Counted from the first letter of the stretch, positions 51,921-62,362 are shown. The stretch is DNA of 64,000 nt from Deltaproteobacteria bacterium (GCA_029261855.1 JAJDAN010000089.1:62001-126000), one strand, 5' to 3'. The notes: generated by a model from the sequence alone, not told the origin. A program made the numbers and translations.

Positions 51921-53063
51921 CTAACAGGTTGTCCTGGAACGCGTTTTCCGGCGGATCCATGCGAGTGCGACCAGGGCCCCCCCGGCGAGCAGGCTGGCGC
52001 CGGGCTCGGGGACCTCGAGTGGGTCGAGGTCGAGAAGCTCGCTGGTGGCGCCGATCGCGATCGTTCGCTCGTAGCTGCCCGCGAGATCACCGCCGCTGAA
52101 TGTCACGTCGTAGCTGCCGGGCGCCAGGATCGGGATCGCGTAGCCGCCGCTCGCGCCGGTCACCGCGAAGAAAGACCCGCTCGAAGGAGTGACCGTCACG
52201 TCGCCCAGGCCTTCGCCCGGGTCGTAGGCCCCGTCCTCGTCCAGGTCTTCCCAGACGGTGCCGACCAGGAAACGGTTGTAGTGGTCGGCAACCGGCGGGT
52301 ACGCGTAGAGATAGACGGCCGATGTCACGAGAGGGCCGACTTCCGTGCCGGGGTTGCCTTCGGGCACCATCGCGATTCCGACGTTCGAATAGTCGCCCAT
52401 GATGGCCGCGCGGTGTCCCCGCCCGGGCTGCATGCCGGTGCCGTCTCCCGGTCCCCAGTCGATGTTGAAGGCCGCGTGGGCGTTGAGCGCTGAATCGGCA
52501 AACGAGAAGACGCTCGCGCGACCCCCATCGTGCACGAACCCCGAAGCATCGACCCGGTCGAACTGGCCCTCGTGGTCCTGCTCGTCGCGGTCGATGAGGT
52601 CGAGGGAGTGGGCCAGCGACGCCTCGTAGAGGCGGCGATCGAAGGCGGCAGGCGGGGCGGGCGCGATGGCGGCGAACTCGGCCTGGAGTAGGTCGAGATC
52701 CACGCCATAGCCGGATCGTCCACCTGCGACGTCCGGGTGCGAGGAAGTCGCCAGCCAGACACCTTCGGCGACCGGGTCCTGGCGCGCCTCGTTCATGAAC
52801 CACAAGAGCAGCTGCTCGTTCGCGTCCGGATGCAGACCGTCCGCTGTCTTGTGCAGCGCCCATTCCGTGAGGGCTGCGCCAGCTCCAGTGCCGCCGGCCG
52901 CTGCCCGTGCCGGGTCGCGCGCCCGCGACGACTCGATGGTGGGAGGGTCGGGTGCGGGAAAGTGAGCCGCGTCACCTTCGGTACCGAAGTCGATCGTCTG
53001 CGAGTTCGCGGGGGCGGAGAGCGCGAATACGAGCACGAGGAAGCCCAGGCTTCGAACGGCCAT
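51921..53063 (-). CDS. CAP-domain protein with PEP-CTERM tail
   Basis: A 380-residue exported protein. The signal peptide (LGFLVLVFALSAPANS) precedes a CAP/SCP-like domain at about 80-260 (LLLWFMNEARQDPVAEG, HSLDLIDRDEQDHEGQ, GRGHRAAIMGDYSNVGIAM). A carboxypeptidase-regulatory/SdrD-like beta domain follows (GTVWEDLDEDGAYDPGEGLG). The end, VPEPGASLLAGGALVALAW and RRK, is a PEP-CTERM sorting signal recognised by exosortase. No exosortase gene is in the window. Probably sorted to the outer envelope or released. Divergent from no gene directly; upstream is the 53156 gene in the same direction. Confidence 0.88.
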   Translation of the reverse strand: MAVRSLGFLVLVFALSAPANSQTIDFGTEGDAAHFPAPDPPTIESSRARDPARAAAGGTGAGAALTEWALHKTADGLHPDANEQLLLWFMNEARQDPVAEGVWLATSSHPDVAGGRSGYGVDLDLLQAEFAAIAPAPPAAFDRRLYEASLAHSLDLIDRDEQDHEGQFDRVDASGFVHDGGRASVFSFADSALNAHAAFNIDWGPGDGTGMQPGRGHRAAIMGDYSNVGIAMVPEGNPGTEVGPLVTSAVYLYAYPPVADHYNRFLVGTVWEDLDEDGAYDPGEGLGDVTVTPSSGSFFAVTGASGGYAIPILAPGSYDVTFSGGDLAGSYERTIAIGATSELLDLDPLEVPEPGASLLAGGALVALAWIRRKTRSRTTC

Positions 53064-53155
53064 GCAGGTGCTTCGGCGTCGAGCGCGCGCTTCTTGACTG
53101 AATGTGGCGAAAAGAAGCGGAGAGGCAGTCGCAGCGCGCTACGCAGCCGCGATTG

Positions 53156-53644
53156 CTAGTCGGCCAGACGCGAAACGAGTGCTTCGAGGCGCTCGGCGCT
53201 CTCGATTTCCAGGGCCGCCAGGGCGTCGAGCTCGGCGTTGTGCGTCGCGGGGAGATCGTCTCGGCGGAGGCCCAGCCAGGCCCGGCACCCCTGGCGTTCC
53301 GCTGCGGCCTGGATGGCCATCTGCTGCTTCACGCTCAGCCCCTCGAAGAGGCCGAAGTAGGTCTCGCGCGCACCCGGCAGGGCTTCCTCGATGGCGGCAA
53401 GGTCTTCCGGCACCGCCGGAAAGAGCGAATCCGCGCGGGTCGCGATCTGTTCTTCGCTCGCCGCACAGGTGAGGAGGGTATCCGCATGCTCCGGAAGAGC
53501 CGCAGCCCAGGCGCGGTAGCGATCGGCAGCGCCCCGCTCGAGGCGCGCGAGAAATCGAGGGACCGACGCCGGCGGGATCCGCGCGATGTAGCGGCCGAGC
53601 AGCTCTCCGAGGTTGGCTTCGTCGATCGAGGCGGAAACAGTCAT
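53156..53644 (-). CDS. Hypothetical helical protein
   Basis: A 162-residue, Ala/Glu/Leu-rich, predominantly helical soluble protein (VPRFLARLERGAADRYRAW, LFEGLSVKQQMAIQAAAERQG). No signal peptide or known domain is recognised. ATG 53644 is used; no clear RBS. It lies between the CAP protein and the divergent SnoaL-like gene. Confidence 0.6.
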   Translation of the reverse strand: MTVSASIDEANLGELLGRYIARIPPASVPRFLARLERGAADRYRAWAAALPEHADTLLTCAASEEQIATRADSLFPAVPEDLAAIEEALPGARETYFGLFEGLSVKQQMAIQAAAERQGCRAWLGLRRDDLPATHNAELDALAALEIESAERLEALVSRLAD

Positions 53645-53773
53645 GCGAAAGAGACTAACCAATCGGCAGGGAGGCGCTCTCCCGTCGACGGCGGCATCCT
53701 ATACGGCGCAAACCGGATGAGGCCGACGCAGCTTCTCCCGGTCAAAGTGAAGAGCGGCCCCAAGGGAGAAGAA

Positions 53774-54175
53774 ATGGGAAGTCGGGAAGACGACAACAAA
53801 CAGCTCGCGCAGGACATGCTCGATGCACTCAGCCGTGCGGACGTCGCCTGGGTGAAGGAGCACTACGCGGACGACTTCCGGATCTGGGTCGGAGGCTCGC
53901 TGCCCTTCAGCGGCGAGAACGACAAGGCCGGCGCAGTCGCCGCCATGCCCATGGTTCTGGACCTGTTCCCCGAAGGCCTCACCTTCACCGCGCACTCGAT
54001 GATCGCCGGGGGCGATCGGGTTGCGATCGAGGCCACGAGTTCCGGCAAGACCTTCCGCGGCGAGCAGTACTCCCAGGAGTACTGCTTCCTCATGCGAGCG
54101 CGCGACGGCAAGATCGTCGAGTGGAAGGAGTACATGGACACGGAGCACGCGCGCCAGGTGCTCGTCGGCGAATAG
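53774..54175 (+). CDS. SnoaL-like / ketosteroid-isomerase-related protein
   Basis: A 133-residue protein with an NTF2-like cone fold signature: MLDALSRADVAWVKEHYADDFRIWV, then DRVAIEATSSGKTF and DGKIVEWKEYMDT. Such proteins (SnoaL, limonene epoxide hydrolase, KSI) bind small hydrophobic substrates; catalytic residues vary, so the reaction is open. ATG 53774 has AGGGAGAAG upstream. Longer in-frame upstream sequence is a shadow of the gene on the other strand. Confidence 0.85.
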   Translation: MGSREDDNKQLAQDMLDALSRADVAWVKEHYADDFRIWVGGSLPFSGENDKAGAVAAMPMVLDLFPEGLTFTAHSMIAGGDRVAIEATSSGKTFRGEQYSQEYCFLMRARDGKIVEWKEYMDTEHARQVLVGE

Positions 54176-54195
54176 CGGGTCGTCGGTGGCTCGGG

Positions 54196-55212
54196 CTACC
54201 GGTCCCCTGCCCGGTCGAGGGCACGGATGCGCAGCAGCTCGGGTCCCTCGAAGAGATCCGCGCGCAACTCTTCCACGGCGTCCGCTTCATCGGCCTCACT
54301 CGCGTAGGCGCCCTCTTCGAGGCGCCGCCGTTCGTCGCGGTAGTGCTGAACGCGCGCATCCCATTCCGCGCGTCGCTCGTCGAGCTTCGCGAGACGCACG
54401 GCGGCGTCAGCGCCAAACGCCTGCTCCCGCCAGGAGTGGACCTCGCCTTGTCCCGCTCCCGCTTCGCGCAGCTCCGTCTCATGCTGCAGGGTCCGTCTCG
54501 CGACGGTCGCGCGCGCACGCCGTTCGCGTTCGGCTTCGGGCAGCTGCGCTTCGAGAGCATCGAGACGCGCGTCGCGCTCTTCGCCGCTGAGGTCCGGGTC
54601 CAGGGCCGCCTCCCGCCAGGCGATGGCTTCTCGCAGACGTGCCTCTTCTTCACCGAAGAGCTGCTCCGCTACGTCCGGCCCGAAGGCGCCACGTCGGGCT
54701 TCCCGCAACCACTGCAGCCGGCGCTCGAGTGAGAAGCCCTCTAGCCCCTGGCTTTCCACCAGGTCGCGTACCGCATCCCGATACCCGAGGTACTGCCGCA
54801 GAAAGGCCAGCGCCTCATCCGGCGGGTCGACGCGTGCGCGGATCTCGCGTTCGATCGTGGCCACGATCTCGCTCTCGGGGACCTCACCCAAGGCCGACAG
54901 GTAGTAGTCGAAGAAGTCGATCGCGTCGGAGGTCGGGACGAAGGCGCCGGTCTCGTCGACGACCAGGGCGCCGTCGACTGCGGTGCCCGCCAGCGAAGAG
55001 CTCTCGACCCAGGCGCGCGCGTCGACCGGAGACGGTGGCGATGCGGGGGCGCGGATCAACCCGGGAGAGCTCGCGCCGCCCGCGGGCGGCATGGAGCCGA
55101 CCGCGGGCGGCGCGTCCTCGGGTTCCTGCGATCCTGCGACGTAGACCGCGCGACCTGCCAGGACGAGCAGAACCACTCCCCCCAGCACGGCCCACGATCG
55201 CCCACGTCCCAA
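54196..55212 (-). CDS. lifO: Lipase-specific foldase (LifO/Lif-like)
   Basis: A 338-residue membrane-anchored steric chaperone for the adjacent lipase. One N-terminal helix (SWAVLGGVVLLVLAGRAVYV) is followed by a Pro/Ala linker and helical mini-domains. The motif SLAGTAVDGALVVDETGAF and DFFDYYLSALGEVPE match the foldase signature, but the Arg usually found three residues before FDY is Ile here. The C-terminal half is a long charged helix, as in Burkholderia Lif. TTG 55212 is the start, three bases after the lipase stop, so the pair is one operon. Length is near the usual 340. Confidence 0.86.
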   Translation of the reverse strand: MGRGRSWAVLGGVVLLVLAGRAVYVAGSQEPEDAPPAVGSMPPAGGASSPGLIRAPASPPSPVDARAWVESSSLAGTAVDGALVVDETGAFVPTSDAIDFFDYYLSALGEVPESEIVATIEREIRARVDPPDEALAFLRQYLGYRDAVRDLVESQGLEGFSLERRLQWLREARRGAFGPDVAEQLFGEEEARLREAIAWREAALDPDLSGEERDARLDALEAQLPEAERERRARATVARRTLQHETELREAGAGQGEVHSWREQAFGADAAVRLAKLDERRAEWDARVQHYRDERRRLEEGAYASEADEADAVEELRADLFEGPELLRIRALDRAGDR

Positions 55213-55215
55213 CGG

Positions 55216-56518
<1,303 letters not shown>

Positions 56519-56866
56519 ATGCGATACGGACTCCTCGCCCTGGGCATCGCGGTTTGCATCGGGCTGTATCAGGGCTGCTTCACGAGCGCCTACGACGCGG
56601 TCACCACCGCGGCGCTATCCGACGACGCGCGTCTGGCCATGGATCTCCGCTGCGCCGGCAGGGGTCGAGGCACGAACCAGAGTGGCCGCGCGGTTGCGGA
56701 GTGCCGGGCCATGCTGAAGAAGCTGTACCTATCCGGTTCGCTCGACCCGGACAAGACCCTGCGGACCTGGTGCGAGTCGGTCAAGAACGCCCGTTGGGGT
56801 GGCAGTCGCCCTCCCCCGCCCCCCGTTTGCGTGGAACGGTACGGTGGCTGGCATGCGAGCTCGTGA
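56519..56866 (+). CDS. Small putative lipoprotein
   Basis: A 115-residue protein with a short hydrophobic start (LLALGIAVCIGLYQGC); the lipobox is imperfect (YQGC). The mature part is basic and has four more Cys. RBS GGGAGG is clear. No family is recognised. It ends 20 bases before the convergent STAS-like gene. Confidence 0.65.
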   Translation: MRYGLLALGIAVCIGLYQGCFTSAYDAVTTAALSDDARLAMDLRCAGRGRGTNQSGRAVAECRAMLKKLYLSGSLDPDKTLRTWCESVKNARWGGSRPPPPPVCVERYGGWHASS

Positions 56867-56886
56867 ACGCTCGGGCGACAACCGGA

Positions 56887-57276
56887 TCAATCCGCGGTCT
56901 CGTCCGACTCGCCCGCCAGCCAGGCGCGGGCCTCGTCGATGTCGTGGAAGATCCGCACGCTGACGGGCTGGTCATCCATCCACGACTGGTACATGCGGGC
57001 GATCCCGAACGTGACCTTGCGGGCGACGACGATCGCCGAGCGCGCATGGTCTACCGCCCCGATGAACTCGCGTCGATACGCGAGCGCCCTCAGCTCGCGC
57101 GTCGCGATCGAGTCTTCGACGCTGCGCGCGTCGTACAAGCGCGGCGCGTCGGGCTGGTAGTCCTCGCTCGCATACATGGTGCCGATCGCTGCAGCGACCT
57201 GCTCGGCGTCGAGCGATCCGCTGAGCTCGAGGGTCCAGATTCCCGTAGCGCGGTCGTGGGTCACGACAGCCGGCAT
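56887..57276 (-). CDS. SpoIIAA-like / STAS-related protein
   Basis: A 129-residue protein beginning VVTHDRATGIWTLELSGSLDAEQVAAAI and continuing with RLYDARSVEDSI and FHDIDEARAWL at the end. This strand-helix order is that of SpoIIAA-like (STAS superfamily) proteins of unknown role in environmental bacteria. The canonical phosphorylated Ser of true anti-anti-sigma factors is not evident. No kinase partner is nearby. Confidence 0.72.
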   Translation of the reverse strand: MPAVVTHDRATGIWTLELSGSLDAEQVAAAIGTMYASEDYQPDAPRLYDARSVEDSIATRELRALAYRREFIGAVDHARSAIVVARKVTFGIARMYQSWMDDQPVSVRIFHDIDEARAWLAGESDETAD

Positions 57277-57364
57277 GCACACGATCGTAGCGCCGGGGTC
57301 ATCGACTCCGCACGTGCGGGTCACGGTCGGATGCTGCACCCTTCGCGTCCTGGAGGACACACCA

Positions 57365-58192
57365 ATGCGACAGATCGCCTGGGTCGTCGGGCTCGCGAGC
57401 CTGATCGCCGCGCCCGCATCCGCCCAGGTGGTGCTCGACCAGTGGGGCACCTACGCGACGATCGTCCACTCCGATTGCGCCGACTTCTGCGACATCGACA
57501 CGGACCTGGACTGGTTCTTCGGGCTGACGTTCGGGCCCACGAATGGTGCGGCGGAAGCGGACCTGACCGACGCAAGCCTCGCGAACGCTCGCGGCGACGC
57601 GTTCGCCGAGGCGTCCGTGCAGGCAATCCTGGCCCCCGTCGTACGCGTGGATGCGAACGCCCTCCCGGGCGGCTGGATGGACGGAACCGGCACCGCCGTC
57701 CAGGGCTACACCTACGTGGGGGTCGCGGCGGACACGATCGACATCGCCGTCCAGCTCACGGGGACCATCGGCAACCCCGACGCCGACCCCGCCACCGGGC
57801 TGGCCGCCCAGGTCTCCTACGTGGGCGACGCGAACGTCGCGGCGTTCGTCTTCGAGAACGCCGTCATCGGCCTCGTCACACCCGACGGCTCCGTGCAGCT
57901 CGAGACGACCGCGCACGGCCCGGTGCTGGAAAGCGACGTGTTGCAGATCCCCGTATCGCCGGGCGACCAGTTCTACCTGGTGGCCAGCTCCGGGGCGACC
58001 GCCGGCGGCGCCAACGCCTCCGCCGAATCTCTCGGCACACTGACGATCACCATCGACCCGGCCGACGCCGCCAACCTCGAACCCGCGAACGCCCCGGCCC
58101 AGCTGCCCGCCCTGGGCACGAGCTCCGCAGCGATCCTGGCGGGACTGCTCGGGCTCGCCGGGGTCCTCCGCCAACGCGCGCTGCGGCACTGA
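57365..58192 (+). CDS. Exported protein with PEP-CTERM-like tail
   Basis: A 275-residue protein. Signal peptide ends at ASAQ (residue 21), then a beta-rich, Cys-poor domain of about 210 residues with no known name. The C-terminus, LPALGTSSAAILAGLLGLAGVLRQRALRH, is 29 residues with the hydrophobic helix and basic end of a sorting tail, but PEP is replaced by a LPALG form. Exosortase variants can use such motifs; this is inference. Reads divergently from the STAS-like gene. Confidence 0.75.
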   Translation: MRQIAWVVGLASLIAAPASAQVVLDQWGTYATIVHSDCADFCDIDTDLDWFFGLTFGPTNGAAEADLTDASLANARGDAFAEASVQAILAPVVRVDANALPGGWMDGTGTAVQGYTYVGVAADTIDIAVQLTGTIGNPDADPATGLAAQVSYVGDANVAAFVFENAVIGLVTPDGSVQLETTAHGPVLESDVLQIPVSPGDQFYLVASSGATAGGANASAESLGTLTITIDPADAANLEPANAPAQLPALGTSSAAILAGLLGLAGVLRQRALRH

Positions 58193-58235
58193 GAGGCGCG
58201 TCGGGCACCGGACCCGACTGTCACGATCCCGGCTG

Positions 58236-58724
58236 TCACAGTCGCGACGCCGGACACCGGACGGGCATCTCGGCCTCTGCGATTGCTTCGTCGAGCCATG
58301 CGCTCGGCAGAGCGTCGAGTGGCGGACTGCTCGTCGAGGGGGACGCCGCGCTCCAGCCCGGGAGGAATGCTCGCGCCTCCTCGTCTCCGGCGCGGCCCGC
58401 GCGACGCAGGGCAACCAGCGCCGACACATAGGCGGCCCGCTCCGAGGGGGCCGGACCGCTGTGGGAAAAGAGCGACCCGAACAGCGTCCGGCCATAGAGA
58501 GACTGGGCGTCGCGAGACCCCTGCTCGGCCGCGCCCCGCAGCTCCGCCATCGCCGCATCGAAGCCGTCGACCCGGTAGTGCTCGCCGTCGCGACTCTCGT
58601 CGAGAAGCGCGCGGCCTCGCTCGAGGCCCGCGGCGGCCTGCTCGGCGCAGCGACCGTCGGACGTACCCTCGCCGCACGCGAAGAGCAGGATCGAGATGGC
58701 GGCAAACGAGACGCGCGAGACCAT
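58236..58724 (-). CDS. Lipoprotein with Sel1-like repeat
   Basis: A 162-residue lipoprotein (signal FAAISILLFAC, lipobox LFAC). The mature domain has one or two TPR/Sel1-like helices (FDAAMAELRGAAEQGSRDAQSLYG). GGGAGCAG precedes ATG 58724. Function unknown. Confidence 0.72.
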   Translation of the reverse strand: MVSRVSFAAISILLFACGEGTSDGRCAEQAAAGLERGRALLDESRDGEHYRVDGFDAAMAELRGAAEQGSRDAQSLYGRTLFGSLFSHSGPAPSERAAYVSALVALRRAGRAGDEEARAFLPGWSAASPSTSSPPLDALPSAWLDEAIAEAEMPVRCPASRL

Positions 58725-58748
58725 CGGGCTGCTCCCATACAGAGCCTC

Positions 58749-59567
58749 TCAGAGCCGAAAGACCCTTCGAGCCGTGTCGCCCAGAAACTGGGTTGCTTCC
58801 TCGTCCGACAGGCCGAGGCGGTCGATGTCCCGGAGGCACCTGGCGTGCGGGATCATCGGCCAGTTCGTCCCGAACATCACGCGCCCGGCGCCAGCCCCCC
58901 GCAGGTAGGTGATGAACGCGTCCGGAAGACGCGCCAGCGTATAGGCCGACGTGTCGACGTACAGGTTCGGGTACTTGAAGGTCAGCGACGTCAGCTCGTC
59001 GATCCAGGGAAACCCGACGTGTCCTCCGACGACCACGAGATCCGGGAAGTCGAGTAGAACGTCCTCGAGGTACGGAATCAGCCGCCCCGGTTCGGAACGG
59101 CGCAGAGGACCCGTGTGACCGATCTGCGTGCAGAGTGGCACGCCGGCCTCCACGCACGCGACGTACAAGGGGTAATAGAGTCGGTGGTTGGGTGGCTCGT
59201 CCCAGAGCCAGGGCACGACACGAACCCCGACGAACGCCTCGTCCTGAGTCCACTTCCGAATCTGCCGGACGGCTTCCACCGGCTTTCGCAGGTCGACACT
59301 GGCGAGCCCCCGAAACCGCGCTGGGGCCTCGGCGATCTGGGCTGCCACTTCCTCGTTGGTGATGAGCGGGCCTTCCGGACCGTACCAGGCGGACAGGAAC
59401 GTGATGTCCACGTCCGCGGCGTCCATCGACTCGAGGGTCGACGCGACGCTGGGCACGATCTGTTCGTGCTCGCGGCCCGTCCATCGCAACAGCGTCTGCA
59501 TCCACGGGGCGGCCGCCATCCGCGGCGTCGTCACCTGGCCCCACACGTCGATGGCTCCAGCGGTCAA
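58749..59567 (-). CDS. Amidohydrolase family 2 (ACMSD-like) protein
   Basis: A 272-residue TIM-barrel protein of the amidohydrolase-2 group (decarboxylases and lactonases such as ACMSD). The TTG start at 59567 overlaps the upstream stop. The usual HxH after strand 1 is replaced by AIDVWGQ, as in a sub-group that begins IDVWxQ. Later ligands are CTQIGHTG and GGHVGFPW, with FGTNWPM near the end giving the Asp/Asn region. It is the second gene of the operon with the alcohol dehydrogenase, under likely LysR control. Confidence 0.83.
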   Translation of the reverse strand: MTAGAIDVWGQVTTPRMAAAPWMQTLLRWTGREHEQIVPSVASTLESMDAADVDITFLSAWYGPEGPLITNEEVAAQIAEAPARFRGLASVDLRKPVEAVRQIRKWTQDEAFVGVRVVPWLWDEPPNHRLYYPLYVACVEAGVPLCTQIGHTGPLRRSEPGRLIPYLEDVLLDFPDLVVVGGHVGFPWIDELTSLTFKYPNLYVDTSAYTLARLPDAFITYLRGAGAGRVMFGTNWPMIPHARCLRDIDRLGLSDEEATQFLGDTARRVFRL

Positions 59568-60583
59568 CGGGCGACCACGAGCTTGATCGCGGGCTCGAGG
59601 AACGCGTCCGGCGCCTCCTCCCAGGAAACGGTTCGGGTCGTGACGTCCTGGGGCTGCAAGCGTCCGGCCTCGATGAGCGCGAGCACCTCCGGGAGCAACG
59701 CGCACGCGTGACAACGCCCGATGAAGAAGCGGATGCCGAGCGTATACATGCGACCGAGGGGCAACGGCATGGTGGGGCCCGGATAGAAGCCCAGGCTCTG
59801 GCAGATGCCTTCGGGCTGGGTGGAACGCAGGGAGTACTGCAGACCTTCGGGCGATAGACCGGCGTCGACCACGATCGGGTAGCGCCCCGCCGCCTTTTCG
59901 AGGTCAGTCTCGATCGGGTTGCAACCCAGACGCTTCGCGAGATCCAGGCTCGCGGCGTCGCGACTGGCGAAGTCCACCCGCGCCGCGCCAAGAGCCAGTG
60001 CGGCCTGTGCGGCGTAGAGCGGGATGCTCGGCGCGCCGTGGTGGACCACCAGGACCTCGCTTCCCGGCCGTTCTTCGAGGTGGGGCGCCACGGCGCGATA
60101 GCCGTCGAGCACGTTGTCCGAGACGCTGGCCAACGCGTTCGTCTGCAGCGCGTCGGGCACCGGGCGCAGCATGGCCTCCGCGAAGGGCACCCGGATCCGG
60201 TCCGACAGCATGCCGCCGTACTCGACGCCCGAGAGCGGCTGCATGCCGTAGTCGGACAGCGTGGGCATGCGATCGCAGTTGGCCGAATGTCCGGCGGCGC
60301 ACGACGCACAGGTGCCGCAACTCACCTGGAACGACACGACCACCCGCTGCCCGACCTCGAGACCGCGTACCGCGTCGCCGAGCGCCTCGATCTCGCCAAC
60401 GCACTCGTGACCCAGTGCGAAGGGCTGGGCAGCGCCGAACAAGCCGCTCGTGAGAAAGGTGTCGATGTCGCAGCGGGCCACCGCGAGGGGACGCACCAGC
60501 GCCTCGATGTCGGATTCGAGCCTGGGACTCGGAACGTCGCGCCATTCGATGTGACCCGGGCTCGTGCACGTCAGCTGTTGCAT
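59564..60583 (-). CDS. Zinc-type alcohol dehydrogenase
   Basis: A 339-residue medium-chain dehydrogenase. It has ARCDIDTF (catalytic Cys), GHECVGEIE (His-Glu ligand pair) and the structural zinc Cys cluster CGTCASCAAGHSANC. The Rossmann region lacks a perfect GxGxxG (VLVVHHGAPSIPLYA), so cofactor binding is atypical. RBS is GAGGAAAC-like. It is first in the operon with the amidohydrolase-2 gene and divergent from a LysR regulator. It would oxidise an alcohol feeding a ring or acid hydrolysis step; substrate unknown. Confidence 0.87.
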   Translation of the reverse strand: MQQLTCTSPGHIEWRDVPSPRLESDIEALVRPLAVARCDIDTFLTSGLFGAAQPFALGHECVGEIEALGDAVRGLEVGQRVVVSFQVSCGTCASCAAGHSANCDRMPTLSDYGMQPLSGVEYGGMLSDRIRVPFAEAMLRPVPDALQTNALASVSDNVLDGYRAVAPHLEERPGSEVLVVHHGAPSIPLYAAQAALALGAARVDFASRDAASLDLAKRLGCNPIETDLEKAAGRYPIVVDAGLSPEGLQYSLRSTQPEGICQSLGFYPGPTMPLPLGRMYTLGIRFFIGRCHACALLPEVLALIEAGRLQPQDVTTRTVSWEEAPDAFLEPAIKLVVAR

Positions 60584-60640
60584 GGGTTTCCTCGCGGGCC
60601 GGGATAGGGGCCAGTGCCTGGTAGTCTGGAGGCGCCTCGG

Positions 60641-60668
60641 CTATCTGTCCAAGCGATATTATTGATAG
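60641..60668. promoter_or_regulatory. Interrupted dyad upstream of the LysR gene
   Basis: CTATC (60641-60645) and GATAG (60664-60668) form an inverted repeat with an 18-base AT-rich interior, in the divergent gap. LysR-type regulators bind similar interrupted dyads near their own promoter. Confidence 0.5.
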
Positions 60669-60676
60669 AGAACATT

Positions 60677-61582
60677 GTGGATCCTGATATCCGGTCGATC
60701 GATCTCAACCTGCTTCCGGTGCTCGACGTCCTGCTCGAGGAGCGCAGCGTCACCCGCACCGCGCGACGCCTGCACCTGACACAGTCCGCCGTCAGCGGGA
60801 TCCTGGCCCGCCTGCGAGTGGCACTCGATGATCCGCTCTTCGTCCGCAGTCAGCACGGCATCCTGCCGACGCCGCGCGCCGAAGCGATGAGCGCGCCGCT
60901 CAAGGCCTGGCTGACGGAGACTCAGTCCCTCGTCGTCGCGGGACCGTTCGAGCCGTCGACCTGGGAGGGATCCGTTGCGCTCGCCGCCACGGACTACACC
61001 CAGCACGTGCTGCTCGAGACCCTCCTGACCCGCCTCCGGGACGAAGCCCCGAAGCTCCGCATCGCCGTGCACCCGCTGGCCTTCGACCAGGTCGGCGAAC
61101 TTCTGTCCCGTGGATCCCTCGATCTCGCCATCTCGGCCGTCGGCTACGTACCGGCGGAACTCGAGTCCCTCCCGCTCATGCAGGAACGCTACGTGTTGGC
61201 GATGTGCGCATCGCACCCGCTGGCGCGCAAGCGCCGCATCAGCCTCGACGACTTCTGCCGCTATGACCACGTAGTCGTGTCCCCTTCCGGTGGAGGCTTC
61301 ACCGGCCCCATCGACGAGGCGCTCGCAAAGCGGGGGCGGCGGCGCGAAGTCAGGGTCTCGGTGCCGAGCTTCTCGCTCGTCGGCGACCTGCTCACCGGCA
61401 GCGAGCTGCTCTGCACCACCCCCGAACGCATGGTGCGCGGTCGTCCGGGCCTGCACGTCGGCGCGGGACCCTTCGATCGATCGCCCATCGAGATGGTGGC
61501 CGTCTGGCATCCCCGGGTTTCCGGAGACGCCGGCCATCACTGGCTGCGCGGCGTGCTCGCGGAGACCGCACGCGGGATCTAG
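60677..61582 (+). CDS. LysR-family transcriptional regulator
   Basis: A 301-residue regulator from GTG 60677. The winged helix is in DIRSIDLNLLPVLDVLLEERSVTRTARRLHLTQSAVSGILARL (residues 4-46 approx.; positions of the helix-turn-helix are SVTRTARRLHLTQSAVSG). The remainder is the periplasmic-binding-protein-like effector domain (SVALAATDYTQHVLLE, DLAISAVGYVPAELESLPLM). The sub-type with IDLNLLPV resembles NodD/LinR-type regulators, usually activated by aromatic compounds. It is divergent from the dehydrogenase/amidohydrolase operon. Confidence 0.92.
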   Translation: MDPDIRSIDLNLLPVLDVLLEERSVTRTARRLHLTQSAVSGILARLRVALDDPLFVRSQHGILPTPRAEAMSAPLKAWLTETQSLVVAGPFEPSTWEGSVALAATDYTQHVLLETLLTRLRDEAPKLRIAVHPLAFDQVGELLSRGSLDLAISAVGYVPAELESLPLMQERYVLAMCASHPLARKRRISLDDFCRYDHVVVSPSGGGFTGPIDEALAKRGRRREVRVSVPSFSLVGDLLTGSELLCTTPERMVRGRPGLHVGAGPFDRSPIEMVAVWHPRVSGDAGHHWLRGVLAETARGI

Positions 61583-61617
61583 CTCCAATCCGTGATCGGG
61601 GCTAGGCCGCCCGGGTG

Positions 61618-62187
61618 TCAGCCGGGCGGCACCTGGTCCTCGGGTGGGCCGAACGCGATGAGTCGCAGGGACCGCAGCCATTCCCGAAAGAGGTCCGGCC
61701 GATGCGAGGAGACGAGGAAGCCGCCCATCGCCATCGCGGCAAACAGATTGGCGACGGCGATCTTGCCGTAGCCGATCCATTCCACGAGCCCGGGTGCGAG
61801 CACGGTACCTGCGGCGATCGCGCCGAGCTCGAAGATCGCGAAAATCGTGAACAGCAGGATCGACGGATTCTTCGAATGCAGCTCCGCTTCGTGCACGAGC
61901 AGCGAGATCGCGGCGCCGAGCAGTCCGAACACCGCGAAGTGGACGGCCGTGTAGGCCGTCACCAGAGCCAGATCCACACGCGTGACCTCCGCGGGCGCGA
62001 TGCCCTCGAAGAGCGCCGCAGCCACGACGGTGGGCGTCAGCAGCGGATCGCCGCGCGTGACGTCGACGATCAGGAAGAAGATCGCGACCACCGATCCGCC
62101 GAGACCTGCCGAGAAGAAGGCGTCGTAGAGAATGTCACCGGTGGTGTGACCACTGCTCGAACCGCCCGAAGGCGCCGGTGCCGTCAT
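61618..62187 (-). CDS. Integral membrane protein of unknown function
   Basis: A 189-residue protein with four hydrophobic segments (GGSVVAIFFLIV, LVTAYTAVHFAVFGLLGAA, SILLFTIFAIFELGAIAAGTVL, IAVANLFAAMAMGGFLV). GGAGG is close to ATG 62187. Family not recognised. It follows the EamA gene in the same direction across 175 bases. Confidence 0.72.
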   Translation of the reverse strand: MTAPAPSGGSSSGHTTGDILYDAFFSAGLGGSVVAIFFLIVDVTRGDPLLTPTVVAAALFEGIAPAEVTRVDLALVTAYTAVHFAVFGLLGAAISLLVHEAELHSKNPSILLFTIFAIFELGAIAAGTVLAPGLVEWIGYGKIAVANLFAAMAMGGFLVSSHRPDLFREWLRSLRLIAFGPPEDQVPPG

Positions 62188-62362
62188 GGGGTCCTCCGCG
62201 CCGAAGCCATCCGCTTCGGCTCTGCGCCGGGGACCCAGCAATTGGCGCGGGGACATGCCCCGGCTGTTTGAAGGCGCAAGCATATCCGACTGCCGGGGAA
62301 CCGCGACGCCCCGCCCCGATGGTCGCGAGAAGGCGGAGACTGAGCCGGGTCCCGGAACGCCC

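Noticed and set aside
53102-53773. Long N-terminal extension of the SnoaL-like protein
   Set aside because: It lies opposite the 53156-53644 gene and does not look like coding sequence; ATG 53774 has a proper RBS.
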